Assembly (NCBI GenBank): GCA_963662155.1
Contig: OY759263.1
Span: 7,692,261-7,756,260, forward strand
Direction of reading: 5' to 3'
Length of the DNA stretch: 64,000 nt
Source: Lamellibrachia columna
Taxonomy: Eukaryota; Annelida; Polychaeta; Sabellida; Siboglinidae
Shown: positions 11,317 through 22,812 of the stretch, piece by piece
How positions within the stretch are numbered: the stretch's first letter is position 1
Layout: every line of letters starts with the position of its first letter
Program-made: the position numbers and the translations under genes
The notes under the pieces: model-generated
Database searches by the model: none
What the model was told of the DNA's origin: nothing
Seen by the model: the letters and a program-made list of their open reading frames with translations, nothing else

Positions 11317-11640
11317 AATATCAGTGTAATAGGAGAACATAGTGAACACTACCGCCAGCGTCAATATCAGTGTAATAGGAGAACATAGTGAACACTACCG
11401 CCAGCGTCAATATCAGTGTAATAGGAGAACATAGTGAACACTACCGCCAGCGTCAATATCAGTGTAATAGGAGAACATAGTGAACACTACCGCCAGCGTC
11501 AATATCAGTGTAATAGGAGAACATAGTGAACACTACCGCCAGCGTCAATATCAGTGTAATAGGAGAACATAGTGAACACTACCGCCAGCGTCAATATCAG
11601 TGTAATAGGAGAACATAGTGAACACTACCGCCAGCGTCAA
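11317..11640. repeat. 46-bp minisatellite, 7 identical copies
   Basis: AATATCAGTGTAATAGGAGA continuing to CACTACCGCCAGCGTC repeats exactly every 46 bp, seven times, with no difference that I can see between copies. Confidence 0.95.
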
Positions 11641-12868
11641 TTTGACAGTTTGCAATTCACCGCAGTGAATGCGAAATGCAGACTCGCCTCAAAATGACAG
11701 CTGAATCTATTCTGTGTAGGCTAAAGAAAGTGTTTCTCCCGAAGTATCACTGAAAGGCTGTGCACAGGACACTCCTCACACCAGTTACGCGCGAACGCTA
11801 CCTGGAGTAGACTATATAAAGAAGATATAAGTTCATAACTACATAATACGTATGATGAATATTGAATCTATTAATTAATAATCACAATCATCACAATCAT
11901 GACGATGCTGTCGTGAATTCTAGATGTTCGCGTCAAAGTTATGATAATTTAGAAAATATCACCGTGAATGTCCCGTGCGTGCGTGTGTGCGTGCGTGCGT
12001 GCGTGTGCGCGTGCGTGCGTGTTTGATGTTAGCCATTGGTGATACGATGGTAGCCATTGGTGAGACGCTGTCTGTGTATATTCTTTCCCATATTTGACAA
12101 ATCATAGTTTCAACGTAGACCATCTCTATAATATTTCCCATGCCACAGGATAAAACACCGGGGTATGAAATTGAAGACCTACCTTTCTATGTGCTAACTT
12201 TCTCACGGTTAGGCGAAATCAAATAGTCTTCTAGTTATAAGCAACGCCAGGTGTTGTGTGCACCCAAATTACGATGAGTAGCATTTCAGGATACGCAAAC
12301 CGACCAGGTAAAAGCATCCCGCGTAAACCTTACGCCGAGTTATGCCAACCACCAACGTCAACCTGAGACCTCGCCATTATAGGCGCAGAGTGAACTGGAA
12401 AGAAACCCGAGTGACCTCGCGATTCTACGTTGATAGCATTCACGTTTCATACGTGCTGACACGATTGCACCGATTAGATCGATTAGATTAGTTTGCCAGG
12501 ATAAACGAATATGCAAATGTGCACTTCGTTACCGCTGCTCAAAGCGCGCCGCTTTAATTTAATCCCGTGTTCGAGAGGCATGCCATTCAGTCGAATATGA
12601 AACGTCGTCACAAGCCTTCGTTGTTTTGTAAGAAAATAACGTCCTATGTCGACCACGGCATTTTGTTAGAATACCTTTCGGCACCGAACATGTGTTGCAT
12701 GTATTCAGAATAAGTATGGGTGTATTTAGTTCCATCGGAAGTAGAATGTCACGATTTGCATATGCAACTGCAGGAATAGTCATTATATGACTTGATATGT
12801 TGTTGACAGCCTTTAAACAGCCAGGCATCTGTTCTTGGCAATTTTCTTGAAGCTGGCTGGCTGCAAAC
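11641..12868. other. No gene recognised; short GTGC-rich microsatellite
   Basis: A (GTGC)/(GTGT) microsatellite occupies about 11970-12022. The rest is unique-looking without convincing coding signal. Confidence 0.5.
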
Positions 12869-13924
12869 ACCACGTCGATGGTTCCCCGTCCTTTACCGAA
12901 GCCACACATTCCACGACAGGTCCTGACCAATGAGACCACGTCGATGGTTCCCCGTCCTTTACCGAAGCCACATATTCCACGACAGTTCCTGACCAATGAG
13001 ACCACGTCGATGGTTCCCCGTCCTTTACCGAAGCCACATATTCCACGACAGTTCCTGACCAATGAGACCACGTCGATGGTTCCCCGTCCTTTACCGAAGC
13101 CACATATTCCACGACAGTTCCTGACCAATGAGACCACGTCGATGGTTCCCCGTCCTTTACCGAAGCCACATATTCCACGACAGGTCCTGACCAATGAGAC
13201 CACGTCGATGGTTCCCCGTCCTTTACCGAAGCCACATATTCCACGACAGTTCCTGACCAATGAAACCACGTCGATGGTTCCCCGTCCTTTACCGAAGCCA
13301 CACATTCCACGACAGGTCCTGACCAATGAGACCACGTCGATGGTTCCCCGTCCTTTACCGAAGCCACATATTCCACGACAGTTCCTGACCAATGAGACCA
13401 CGTCGATGGTTCCCCGTCCTTTACCGAAGCCACATATTCCACGACAGGTCCTGACCAATGAGACCACGTCGATGGTTCCCCGTCCTTTACCGAAGCCACA
13501 TATTCCACGACAGTTCCTGACCAATGACACCACGTCGATGGTTCCCCGTCCTTTACCGAAGCCACATATTCCACGACAGTTCCTGACCAATGAAACCACG
13601 TCGATGGTTCCCCGTCCTTTACCGAAGCCACATATTCCACGACAGGTCCTGACCAATGAGACCACGTCGATGGTTCCCCGTCCTTTACCGAAGCCACATA
13701 TTCCACGACAGGTCCTGACCAATGAGACCACGTCGATGGTTCCCCGTCCTTTACCGAAGCCACATATTCCACGACAGGTCCTGACCAATGAGACCACGTC
13801 GATGGTTCCCCATCCTTTACCGAAGCCACATATTCCACGACAGGTCCTGACCAATGAGACCACGTCGATGGTTCCCCGTCCTTTACCGAAGCCACATATT
13901 CCACGACAGGTCCTGACCAATGAG
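12869..13924. repeat. 66-bp minisatellite, 16 copies
   Basis: ACCACGTCGATGGTTCCCCG plus 46 more bases repeats exactly 16 times (1056 bp). Copies differ mainly at one site, CAGGTCC versus CAGTTCC, plus a few CAC/CAT and GAG/GAA changes. Because 66 is divisible by three and the unit lacks stops in three of six frames, ORFs of 385-453 codons run through it on both strands. I do not regard them as genes. Confidence 0.95.
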
Positions 13925-14526
13925 ACCCACGAGGCGGTTCAGAAGTATTCTGGAAAGACTTCTCCAGCAATTGCTAAAAGGGAGATTCCCGGTAATTATC
14001 ACAAGCTTGGTGATGTTCGCTTGTATAGATGGACAACAGAAGCACCATTGCCTTCCTTGTTCCTCGTGGACTGAAACGGATTTGTTATATGTAGTGATTA
14101 AGGAAATACATTAACATGGGAACATCACATACATGTATAAATGATACGTGTCTGGAATGATATAATGACAGCCAATAGCGGCAGATTTGCAATCGCAAAT
14201 ATTCCATGCTGAAGTTTCCTGCAATAGGTTTAGATCGTTGTAAACCAATCGGTTTGCTGTCGACGTTGCACGTGTGTTACGGTGCATCAGCTAAACAATT
14301 CGTAAGTAACAATTAAGTTCAAGGTCACTTACATGATATGTGACGTCAAAAACTATATATGAGAAAATACGCAGGTGTCAACAAAGTATTAACTTCCTGA
14401 CAAAAACAAAAACAAAAAGGTCAACAAAGGCGAATCGTGTACTTGTCACGCGCCATTCCACTGGTTTTACAATGACGTCATTAAAATTTGTCTCAGTTTG
14501 TGACCTATTCATTTGATTCCATAGTG
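13925..14526. other. No gene recognised
   Basis: AT-rich unique sequence between two minisatellites; no coding or RNA signal found. Confidence 0.5.
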
Positions 14527-14946
14527 GTTTTGGTTAAGTCACGAAATATTTAAAAGAGCACTCCGCGTACACACGTGGTTATCAATATTTTGGTTAAGTC
14601 ACGAAATATTTAAAAGAGCACTCCGCGTACACACGTGGTTATCAATATTTTGGTTAAGTCACGAAATATTTAAAACAGCACTCCGCGTACACACGTGGTT
14701 ATCAATATTTTGGTTAAGTCACGAAATATTTAAAAGAGCACTCCGCGTACACACGTGGTTATCAATATTTTGGTTAAGTCACGAAATATTTAAAAGAGCA
14801 CTCCGCGTACACACGTGGTTATCAATATTTAGGTTAAGTCACGAAATATTTAAAACAGCACTCGGCGTACACACGTGGTTATCAATATTTTGGTTAAGTC
14901 ACGAAATATTTAAAACAGCACTCCGCGTACACATGTGGTTATCAAT
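14527..14946. repeat. 60-bp minisatellite, 7 copies
   Basis: TTGGTTAAGTCACGAAATAT continuing to CACACGTGGTTATCAATATT repeats every 60 bp. Variants are few: AAAAGAG/AAAACAG, one CTCGG, and ACATGTGG in the last copy. Confidence 0.95.
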
Positions 14947-16305
14947 TTCAAGTATTCTGAATAAAGTTTATATTAAATTTGACAAACATGTCAATTCAAT
15001 TAGGGTTGGTCCCAAGTAGTAGTGTTGACTTTCACTATTGGCCTCCTTCTGTCTCGCAAGACAATGGTTTGTGCCACTGCAGTTTTCCCCCCAGTGCGCT
15101 AGACTGGTGGGTGGACTACGACTGTCCATTCGTCAGGACCCCCCCCCCCTCTCAGCTGGTGGAAAGGAATGCAGAGCAGTACATTTGGCCCCAACACGGC
15201 TATAGGAGCTTCCGGGTGGATTGTAAGGTTGACATCCAACCACCTTCGGGGCTACATTCTGGGTTTTGTGGGATTTATTCCCTTAGATTTACCAGCGCCA
15301 ACAAACGTGATCTACCCAGTTAAATGTATTGTTTGGTTGAGTACATACTCTCTTAAATATATCTGAATTTTGCAGTTTGGACGTAAAGGACACGTGGGAA
15401 CAGAACAGTTCTGTGTCTGCTTATAAATGGGAAGATACCTTGTGACCTAGAGATCATCCAGTACTTAATATTCGAATAGCAGGTCCATGATGTTTGCTGT
15501 TAAACATGTTCCTCTCCGGGGGCTTGTTATGTTTTCGTGCCAGACAGAAATAAAAACCCTCTCATATTCGTGTCGCTTTTGCTTCACTAACTCGTCAGGA
15601 CATGTTACGTCTAATTTCGCTTGACGAACAAGCGCAGTCAATGAAGTATTGACACGACTGCACGCTGCTGAACCCGACAGGCCTTCAGAACTCTTGTCAC
15701 AATGAGTGTCGTTTAGTCGACTTTCCTAAAGTTACCACATGAAACTTCAACGTACTTGTATGTACTTGTATGTACCCCGCAGGTGATCGCGATCAAACAT
15801 CAGCTTAAGTTGGGTGAGTTTTCATTAAATACGTTATATTTGTTAATGTTTTATTATTCATTTATTAATTATAATGCGTTTCTAAAGGCAATATAGTGAA
15901 CTTACGGATTCCTCAAATGCCTACACGTGTGTCATTCATACAATCGTCGTGCTATATTTCAAAGCCAAAACATTTAGCGTTATTGCAGCAAATGTGCTTT
16001 AATGTATCAGGGACCATTTCCTCAGTATGTGTGGACAATATCTAACGACATATGTGGAGGTGTCACCATGAGCGTCGCCGTACGCAGAGCAGATGTGCCA
16101 TGTATTTGTCATTATACCCCGACTTGAACGCAACAGGACTGTCTCGCGGCTGACTCCTCAAACCCCGCTGTTTTCCATGTCACTCGACCGAACCCCGTTA
16201 TTTCGTTGACAAAGGCTATCCATCGACTTCGTTGATAGTGCGCAAAGCCTTTATTAATTGTTGATGTTTTCCGGTGTAACCACCAAAACTGCCTGATATG
16301 CCTGT
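14947..16305. other. No gene recognised; one 114-codon ORF of unknown value
   Basis: An ORF at 14979-15323 begins MTNMSIQLGLVPSS and contains a C8 run. It matches no family I know and has no splice or domain signature. The remainder is AT-rich and featureless. Confidence 0.4.
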
Positions 16306-16377
16306 CGTTCGCTCGGTATCACGTGTCGCCATCTACATAATCGTTCGCTCGGTATCACGTGTCGCCATCTACATAAT
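16306..16377. repeat. 36-bp exact tandem duplication
   Basis: CGTTCGCTCGGTATCACGTG and the following 16 bases occur twice head to tail. Confidence 0.9.
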
Positions 16378-16717
16378 AGTCAATACTCCGTCGAGCCGTC
16401 ACAGAAGATGGATTTTCCGGCAGGGTTCTAAAGATTGCATAAATTATCTACGTGCTGATAAGAAGCGTAGTTCAGACGATGTCTTTCAAAGTTTAAGATG
16501 GTGATGAGGTCCTTTAATAGAACACGCAACTTTGATTTCGTCAACATTTTACACAATCGAATCTACATAAACACATTGAGTGTTAGTGTCGATATCATGC
16601 TACTACATTTGCTAAAGATACATCTTCTAGCAAAGAAAGATACCAGATACATTCCAAACTGTAAGTCGTATTGTTTTGTAGCTTACCAGTGTGTTTGACC
16701 TGTTCATATATGGAGCA

Positions 16718-16853
16718 AAACTTCAATGAATCATTGAAGTACATATACGCTGCAAGAGATTCAATGAATCATTGAAGTGCATATCTGCTGCAAGAGCTTC
16801 AATGAATCATTGAAGTGCATATCTGCTGCAAGAGTTTCAATGAATCATTGCGC
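16718..16853. repeat. 38-bp repeat with an internal palindrome, about 3.4 copies
   Basis: Each unit carries CTTCAATGA-A-TCATTGAAG, a perfect 9-bp inverted repeat with a one-base spacer, followed by TGCATATCTGCTGCAAGAG. Confidence 0.85.
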
Positions 16854-16970
16854 TCGTAACAGGTGTGTTAAAATGTCTTCTGAAAGTTTAGTATTAACAC
16901 ATTTTCAAATTCGTTTTGTAATAGAGCGGATAATTTAATTTCTTTACAAAGGTAGCTTGCCAGCTGAAAA

Positions 16971-19966
16971 AACACAGCAGTGGGGCATTGTAGCAGTAGG
17001 GCGTTGTAGCAGTGGGGCGTTGTAGCAGTGGGGCGTTGTAGCAGTGGGGTGGTGTAACAGTGGGATGTTGAAGCAGTGGGGCGTTGTAGCAGTGGGGTGG
17101 TGAAGCAGTGGAGCGCTGTAACAGTGGGGTAGTGTAGCAGTGGAGCGATGTAGCAGTAGAACACTACAGTAGTGGAGCACTGTAGCAGTGGGGTGCTGTA
17201 GCAGTGGGGCGTTGTCGCAGTGGGACGTTGTAGCAGTGGGGCGTTGTACCAGTGTAGCGTTGTCGCAGTGGGTTGGTGTAGCAGTGGGGCTCTGTAACAG
17301 TGGGGTGGTGTAGCACTGCAGCGATGTAGCAGTGGAACACTATAGTAGTGGAGCGTTGTAGCAGTGGGGTGCTGTAGCAGTGGGGCGTTGTCGCAGTGGG
17401 GCGTTGTAGCAGTGGGGCGTTGTAGCAGTGTGGCGTTGTCGCAGTGGGGTGGTGTAGCAGTGGGGCGCTGTAACAAAGGGGTGGTGTAGCAGTGGAGCGA
17501 TGTAGCAGTGGAACACTATAGTAGTGGAGCGTTGTAGCAGTGGGGTGCTGTAGCAGTGGTGCGCTGTAGCAGTGGGTTGTTGTAGCAGTGGGTTGTTGTA
17601 GCAGTGGGGCGTTGTAGCAGTGGGGCGTTGTAACAGTGGGGTGTTGTAGTAGTGGGGTGCTGTAGCAGTGGGGTGCTGTAGCACTGGGGCGTTGTAGCAG
17701 TGTGGCGTTGTAGCGGTGGGGCGTTGTAGCAGTGGGGTGCTGTAGCAGTGGGGGTTTTGTAGCAGTGTGGCGTTGTAGCGGTGGGGCGTTGTACCATTGG
17801 GGTGCTGTAGCAATGGAGCGTTGTAGCAGTGGGGCGTTGTAGCAGTGGGGTGCTGTAGCAGTGGGGCGTTGTAGCACTGGGGCGATGTAGCAGTGGGGCG
17901 TTGTAGCAGTGGGGCGTTTTAGCGGTGGGGCGCTGTAGCAGTGGAGCGTTGTAGCAGTGGGGCGTTGTAGCAGTGGGGCGTTGTAGCGGTGGGGCGTTGT
18001 AGCAGTGCGTTGTAGCAGTGGGGCGTTGTAGCAGTGGGGCTTTGTAGCAGTGGGGCGTTGTAGCAGTTGGGCGTTGTAGCAGTGAGGCGATGTAGCAGTG
18101 CATTGTAGCAGTGGGGCGTTGTAGCAGTGTGGCGCTGTAGCAGTGGGGCGCTGTAGTAGTGGAGCGCCGTAGCAGTGGGGCGTTGTAGCAGTGGGGCGTT
18201 GTAGCAGTGGGGCGTTGTAGCAGTAGGGTGCTGTAGCAGTGGGGCGTTGTAGCAGTGGGGCGTTGTAGCAGTGGGGCTCTGTAACAGTGGGGTGGTGTAG
18301 CACTGCAGCGATGTAGCAGTGGAACACTATAGTAGTGGAGCGTTGTAGCAGTGGGGTGCTGTAGCAGTGGGGCGTTGTCGCAGTGGGGCGTTGTAGCAGT
18401 GGGGTGTTGTAGCAGTGTGGCGTTGTCGCAGTGGGGTGGTGTAGCAGTGGGGCGCTGTAACAAAGGGGTGGTGTAGCAGTGGAGCGATGTAGCAGTGGAA
18501 CACTATAGTAGTGGAGCGTTGTAGCAGTGGGGTGCTGTAGCAGTGGTGCGCTGTAGCAGTGGGTTGTTGTAGCAGTGGGTTGTTGTAGCAGTGGGGCGTT
18601 GTAACAGTGGGGTGTTGTAGTAGTGGGGTGCTGTAGCAGTGGGGTGCTGTAGCACTGGGGCGTTGTAGCAGTGTGGCGTTGTAGCGGTGGGGCGTTGTAG
18701 CAGTGGGGTGCTGTAGCAGTGGGGGTTTTGTAGCAGTGTGGCGTTGTAGCGGTGGGGCTTTGTACCATTGGGGTGCTGTAGCAATGGAGCGTTGTAGCAG
18801 TGGGGCGTTGTAGCAGTGGGGTGCTGTAGCAGTGGGGCGTTGTAGCACTGGGGCGATGTAGCAGTGGGGCGTTGTAGCAGTGGGGCGTTTTAGCGGTGGG
18901 GCGCTGTAGCAGTGGAGCGTTGTAGCAGTGGGGCGTTGTAGCAGTGGGGCGTTGTAGCGGTGGGGCGTTGTAGCAATGCGTTGTAGCAGTGGGGCGTTGT
19001 AGCAGTGGGGCTTTGTAGCAGTGGGGCGTTGTAGCAGTTGGGCGTTGTAGCAGTGAGGTGATGTAGCAGTGCATTGTAGCAGTGGGGCGTTGTAGCAGTG
19101 TGGCGCTGTAGCAGTGGGGCGCTGTAGTAGTGGAGCGCCGTAGCAGTGGGGCGTTGTAGCAGTGGGGCGTTGTAGCAGTGGGGCGTTGTAGCAGTAGGGT
19201 GCTGTAGCAGTGGGGCGTTGTAGCAGTGGGGCGTTGTAGCAGTGGGGCGCTGTAGAATTGAGACGCTGTAGTAGTGGAGCGCTGTAGCAGTGGGGCGCTG
19301 CAGCAGTGGGGCGTTGTAGCAGTGGGGCGATGTAGCAGTGGGGCACTGTAGCAGTGGGGTGCTGTAGCAGTGGGGCGTTGTAGCAGTGTGGCGTTGTAGC
19401 AATGGGGGGTTGTAGCAGTGGGGCGTTGTAGCGGTGGGGCGTTGTAGCAGTGCGTTGTAGCAGTGGGGCGTTGTAGCAGTGGGGCTTTGTAGCAGTGGGG
19501 CGTTGTAGCAGTTGGGCGTTGTAGCAGTGGGGCGTTGTAGCAGTGCATTGTAGTAGTGGGGCGTTGTAGCAGTGTGGCGCTGTAGTAGTGGGGCGCTGTA
19601 GTAGTGGAGCGCCGTAGCAGTGGGGCGTTGTAGCAGTGAGGCGCTGTAGCAATGGGGCGTTGTAGCAGTGGGGCGTTGTAGCAGTGGGGCGCTGTAGCAG
19701 TGAGGCGTTGTAGCAGTGGGGCGCTGTAGCAGTGAAGCGCTGTAGCAGTGGGGCGTTATAGCAGTGAGGCGCTGTAGCAGTGGGGCGTTGTAGCAGTGGG
19801 GTGCTGTAGCAGTGAGGCGCTGTAGCAGTGGGGCGCTGTAGCAGTGAAGCGCTGTAGTAGTGGAGCGCTGTAGCAGTGGGGCGTTGTAGCAGTGGGGCGC
19901 TGTAGCAGTGGGGCGTTGTAGCAGTGGGGCGCTGTAGCAGTGAGGCGCTGTAGCAGTGGGGCGCTG
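16971..19966. repeat. 16-bp minisatellite, about 3 kb, with higher-order structure
   Basis: Unit GTAGCAGTGGGGCGTT, roughly 185 copies with many variants (GGTGCT, GGCGCT, GAGCGT). Marker variants recur at a fixed distance. TAGCACTGCAGCGATG is at 17311 and 18298; TGTACCATTGGGGTGC at about 17790 and 18761; GGGGCGTTTTAGCGG at 17911 and 18882. This shows a tandem duplication of about 970-990 bp within the array. Long PHCYNAPLLQ-type ORFs on the minus strand are artefacts of three 16-bp units making 48 bp. Confidence 0.95.
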
Positions 19967-20260
19967 TAGTTAGAACGTTGATCTCTCGATCGAGAGAACC
20001 AGGGTTCGAATCCTTTTGTTGCCTTTTCGAAGTTTGGACAATGTCGTTCACTCCACGTTGTCTCAGTTCTGTCATATATATGAATAAGTACCTGGCTATA
20101 GACAATAGTAGACATATGTGAACGAATAATCTTCGCGCAGTAATGGCAGTCTGGTCGAATGCTCCCAAGAGAAGTTGAGCTTGTGTTTATTGAACAGGTC
20201 TGTCATGTGGGGTGAAGTGTAAATCGCTGGGATGGTCCCGGGGACATAATTCCGTGCTAA
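19967..20260 (+). mobile_element. tRNA-derived SINE
   Basis: Immediately after the 16-bp array come TTAGAACGTTG, a self-complementary CTCTCGATCGAGAG (anticodon-arm-like) and a perfect Pol III B box, GGTTCGAATCC, at 20003-20013. The downstream body, reverse-complemented, aligns with 28560-28760 (ATTACTGCGCGAAGA, TTTACACTTCACCCCA), so it is dispersed. The A-box region merges into the array. Confidence 0.6.
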
Positions 20261-22255
20261 GAATTTACGTTTAGCTTGCGCTTTTTGACGGATTGATTAC
20301 CAAGAAACAGCATGGTTTCCCAAAGGAATAACCTAGAGTTCATGCGGACCAAGTAATAAATTCCCATTCCTCTTGTCCTAAATGTTTGTTCTCAAACAAT
20401 AGCATCCTTTTACCAGTAGCCTATATGAGGTCATTGAGTTCAGAGTTTACTACTTCGCTCACCCACACACCACTCTGTCTTACAATACTTTACGATTCTT
20501 AGTGCCTTCGACTTCGAAGAAACCAAGCACCCTAGTCTTTCTTCATCGAGTGCAAGACGACATTCTATTATATACGTTAATTGGCATCAAGCTTCCGTAG
20601 TGACGTAACTAATCTCATTAGCCTGTCGACCAGGCGACAGACCTCGGACAAATGCTACTCGCTTAACAATCGTCGATCTACTAATGTGCTTTGACGCACT
20701 AACGTGTTGAAAGGGGCGATAAAGGAATTCCAAATAGTACAACTGTGAGGTAGTCTTGCTACAAGAGACTGGTGGAAGTAGCTCTGTATTTATGATACAG
20801 GAGTTCGTTTCACTGAGGCTAGACGACTGGGTTCCATGTAGCCACCTGAATATCTCAACAACAGGGTTTGTCTGAGGCGGTGTGGGTTCATGCATCTACA
20901 GAATATCCCATAAGCAACTTCTAGGACGTCCCAAACTGTAATGTGCCAACGCGCTCCCTCAACCAATTTGCAACGCATATGATACACATTACATGTAGTC
21001 TGCGTCTGACTAAGAAACACCGAGATGGTAGTATCATTAACGGCTGCTAAGAACTTTGAAACATATTTCGCTCGCTGTTGAAACACCAATGTTCAGTTAG
21101 TAGTAGACATGGTGGCACAAACGAGAGTTGCCAAATCGACATCTGCATTCAACTAAACTAGCTCCTGCGGCTTCGTATCCAAACATACGTCCATTATCTT
21201 CTTATCCAAACATACGTCCATTATCTGCGGAGAATAAACACGGCATCACAGACAGCCAACTAGCTTTAGGGGTCCGCATAAGGCATCTAGAGCCAACAAT
21301 GGTGGCTTGCTTTCACCACACAATTACCACAGGTGTCTATTTCGTTGCATATGCTCCCTGACTATTACTTATCGTGCCCTGCAAGCCAATAAACTAATTT
21401 TCTTGAATGCCATCCACCTGAACAGGGAACTATGTGTCATAGGCATTATCTCTGGCAGGTCAAACCTTATCACGGGGGTGCCGTACAAAAGTTATGTTCT
21501 AGGCTTACAGTCTCAGCGGCTTGCTCGAGCGTGGTCACTAATACAAGCTGAGCATTGTGGAACTATAGGAGAATGACGTTACATGTTGACGTCAAAGTAT
21601 GAGAAAACAATGTTCAAAGCTCGAGAAACGTCATCGGTTCACTCAGCGTGAAGCTCAGAGATTAGTTCCAAACGTTGCGCTTTGTACTAAGTCGGTGTGG
21701 CGGTCCTGATTTACACATGATAGCATCAAATTACAACAACGTTGTCCTAACATAAATACATATCCTTCAAAGTGATACACTCGTCATCACCATCGTAATC
21801 CCGAACGTTGCCCAGACACCTGTGACAGCGTCAATTACAGCCTAGCTCATACGAAACGACTTGTTTAACAACAATGTCAGCGGCGCAGCGGGACGGCGAT
21901 TGGCGCGTATTTTATAAAGGGAAAGGCTCGTGGACTTGGAGCAAATATCGGTTTTTAACTACAGTCTCTATACCGCTAGTAATGGACACTATCATGTTCA
22001 CAAGCCACTGCCCTTTATTAATAGCATGTGGCCGAGTGGACTCGGTGCATCGAAGAAACGTGATATTGTTGGGTGAGCGAAAAAACCCAAGAAAGAAAAG
22101 AAAAAAAAAAAAAAAGAAAAAGAAAGAAAAGATACCCTGACAGCATAATCATGTGACGACAGAAATACGGGTGGGCTTAAGCACTACTAAGTACACACAT
22201 AAATAAAGACGCTAACCGCGTGAAAACAAGAACCGACCGAGCGAACTGTAATGAC
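20261..22255. other. No gene recognised
   Basis: About 2 kb without recognisable coding, RNA or transposon signal. A short duplication of TATCCAAACATACGTCCATT lies at about 21178-21229, and an A/AAAG-rich stretch at 22090-22133. Confidence 0.5.
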
Positions 22256-22710
22256 ACGCGCTCACTCACTCACTCACTCACTCACTCACTCACTCACTCA
22301 CTCACTCACTCACTCACTCACTCACTCACTCACTCACTCACTCACTCACTCACTCACTCACTCACGCACGCACGCACGCACTCACTCACTCACTCACTCA
22401 CTCACTCACTCACTCGCTCGCTCGCTCGCTCTCTCATTCACTCACTCACTCACTCACTCACTCACTCACCCACCCACTCACTCACTCACTCACGCACTCA
22501 CTCACTCACTCACTCACTCACTCACTCACTCACTCCCTCCCTCCCTCCCTCCCTCCCTCCCTCCCTCCCTCCCTCCCTCCCTCCCTCACTCACGCACTCA
22601 CTCACTCACTCACTCACTCACTCCCTCACTCACTCACTCACTCACTCACTCAATCACTCCCTCACTCCGTCACTCACTCACTCACTCACTCACTCACTCA
22701 CTCACTCACC
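22256..22710. repeat. (CTCA)n microsatellite with a (CTCC)n block
   Basis: About 455 bp of tandem ACTC, with a CTCC block at about 22533-22586 and short CTCG and CGCA interruptions. Thr/His/Ser/Leu-rich ORFs here are artefacts. Confidence 0.95.
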
Positions 22711-22712
22711 CA

Positions 22713-22812
22713 CGGACACGCGTGTGCAGGAGGCGACCGACAGGTGAAAGACGCAGTTTTTAGATCGTACCTGGTGCCGTGGCGAACGGCACTTCCCCGT
22801 ACCGCTGCAGCC
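22713..22812. repeat. Inverted-repeat arm (partner at 24105-24212)
   Basis: GAGGCGACCGACAGGTGAAA through GTGCCGTGGCGAACGGCACTT occurs in reverse complement at about 24105-24212 with a handful of mismatches. GTGCCGTTCGCCACGGCAC is also a local hairpin. Confidence 0.85.

Noticed and set aside
12559..14074. ORFs of 385, 398 and 453 codons over the 66-bp array
   Set aside because: Open in three frames on both strands because the unit length is a multiple of three; treated as repeat artefacts.
14979..15323. 114-codon plus-strand ORF
   Set aside because: No recognisable family, no splice sites, contains a C8 run; could not be supported as a gene.
16868..20168. ORFs up to 794 codons on the minus strand with PHCYNAPLLQRPTATT-like repeats
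   Set aside because: They follow exactly from the 16-bp minisatellite (three units make 16 codons) and are open in several overlapping frames. No start context, splice sites or domain.
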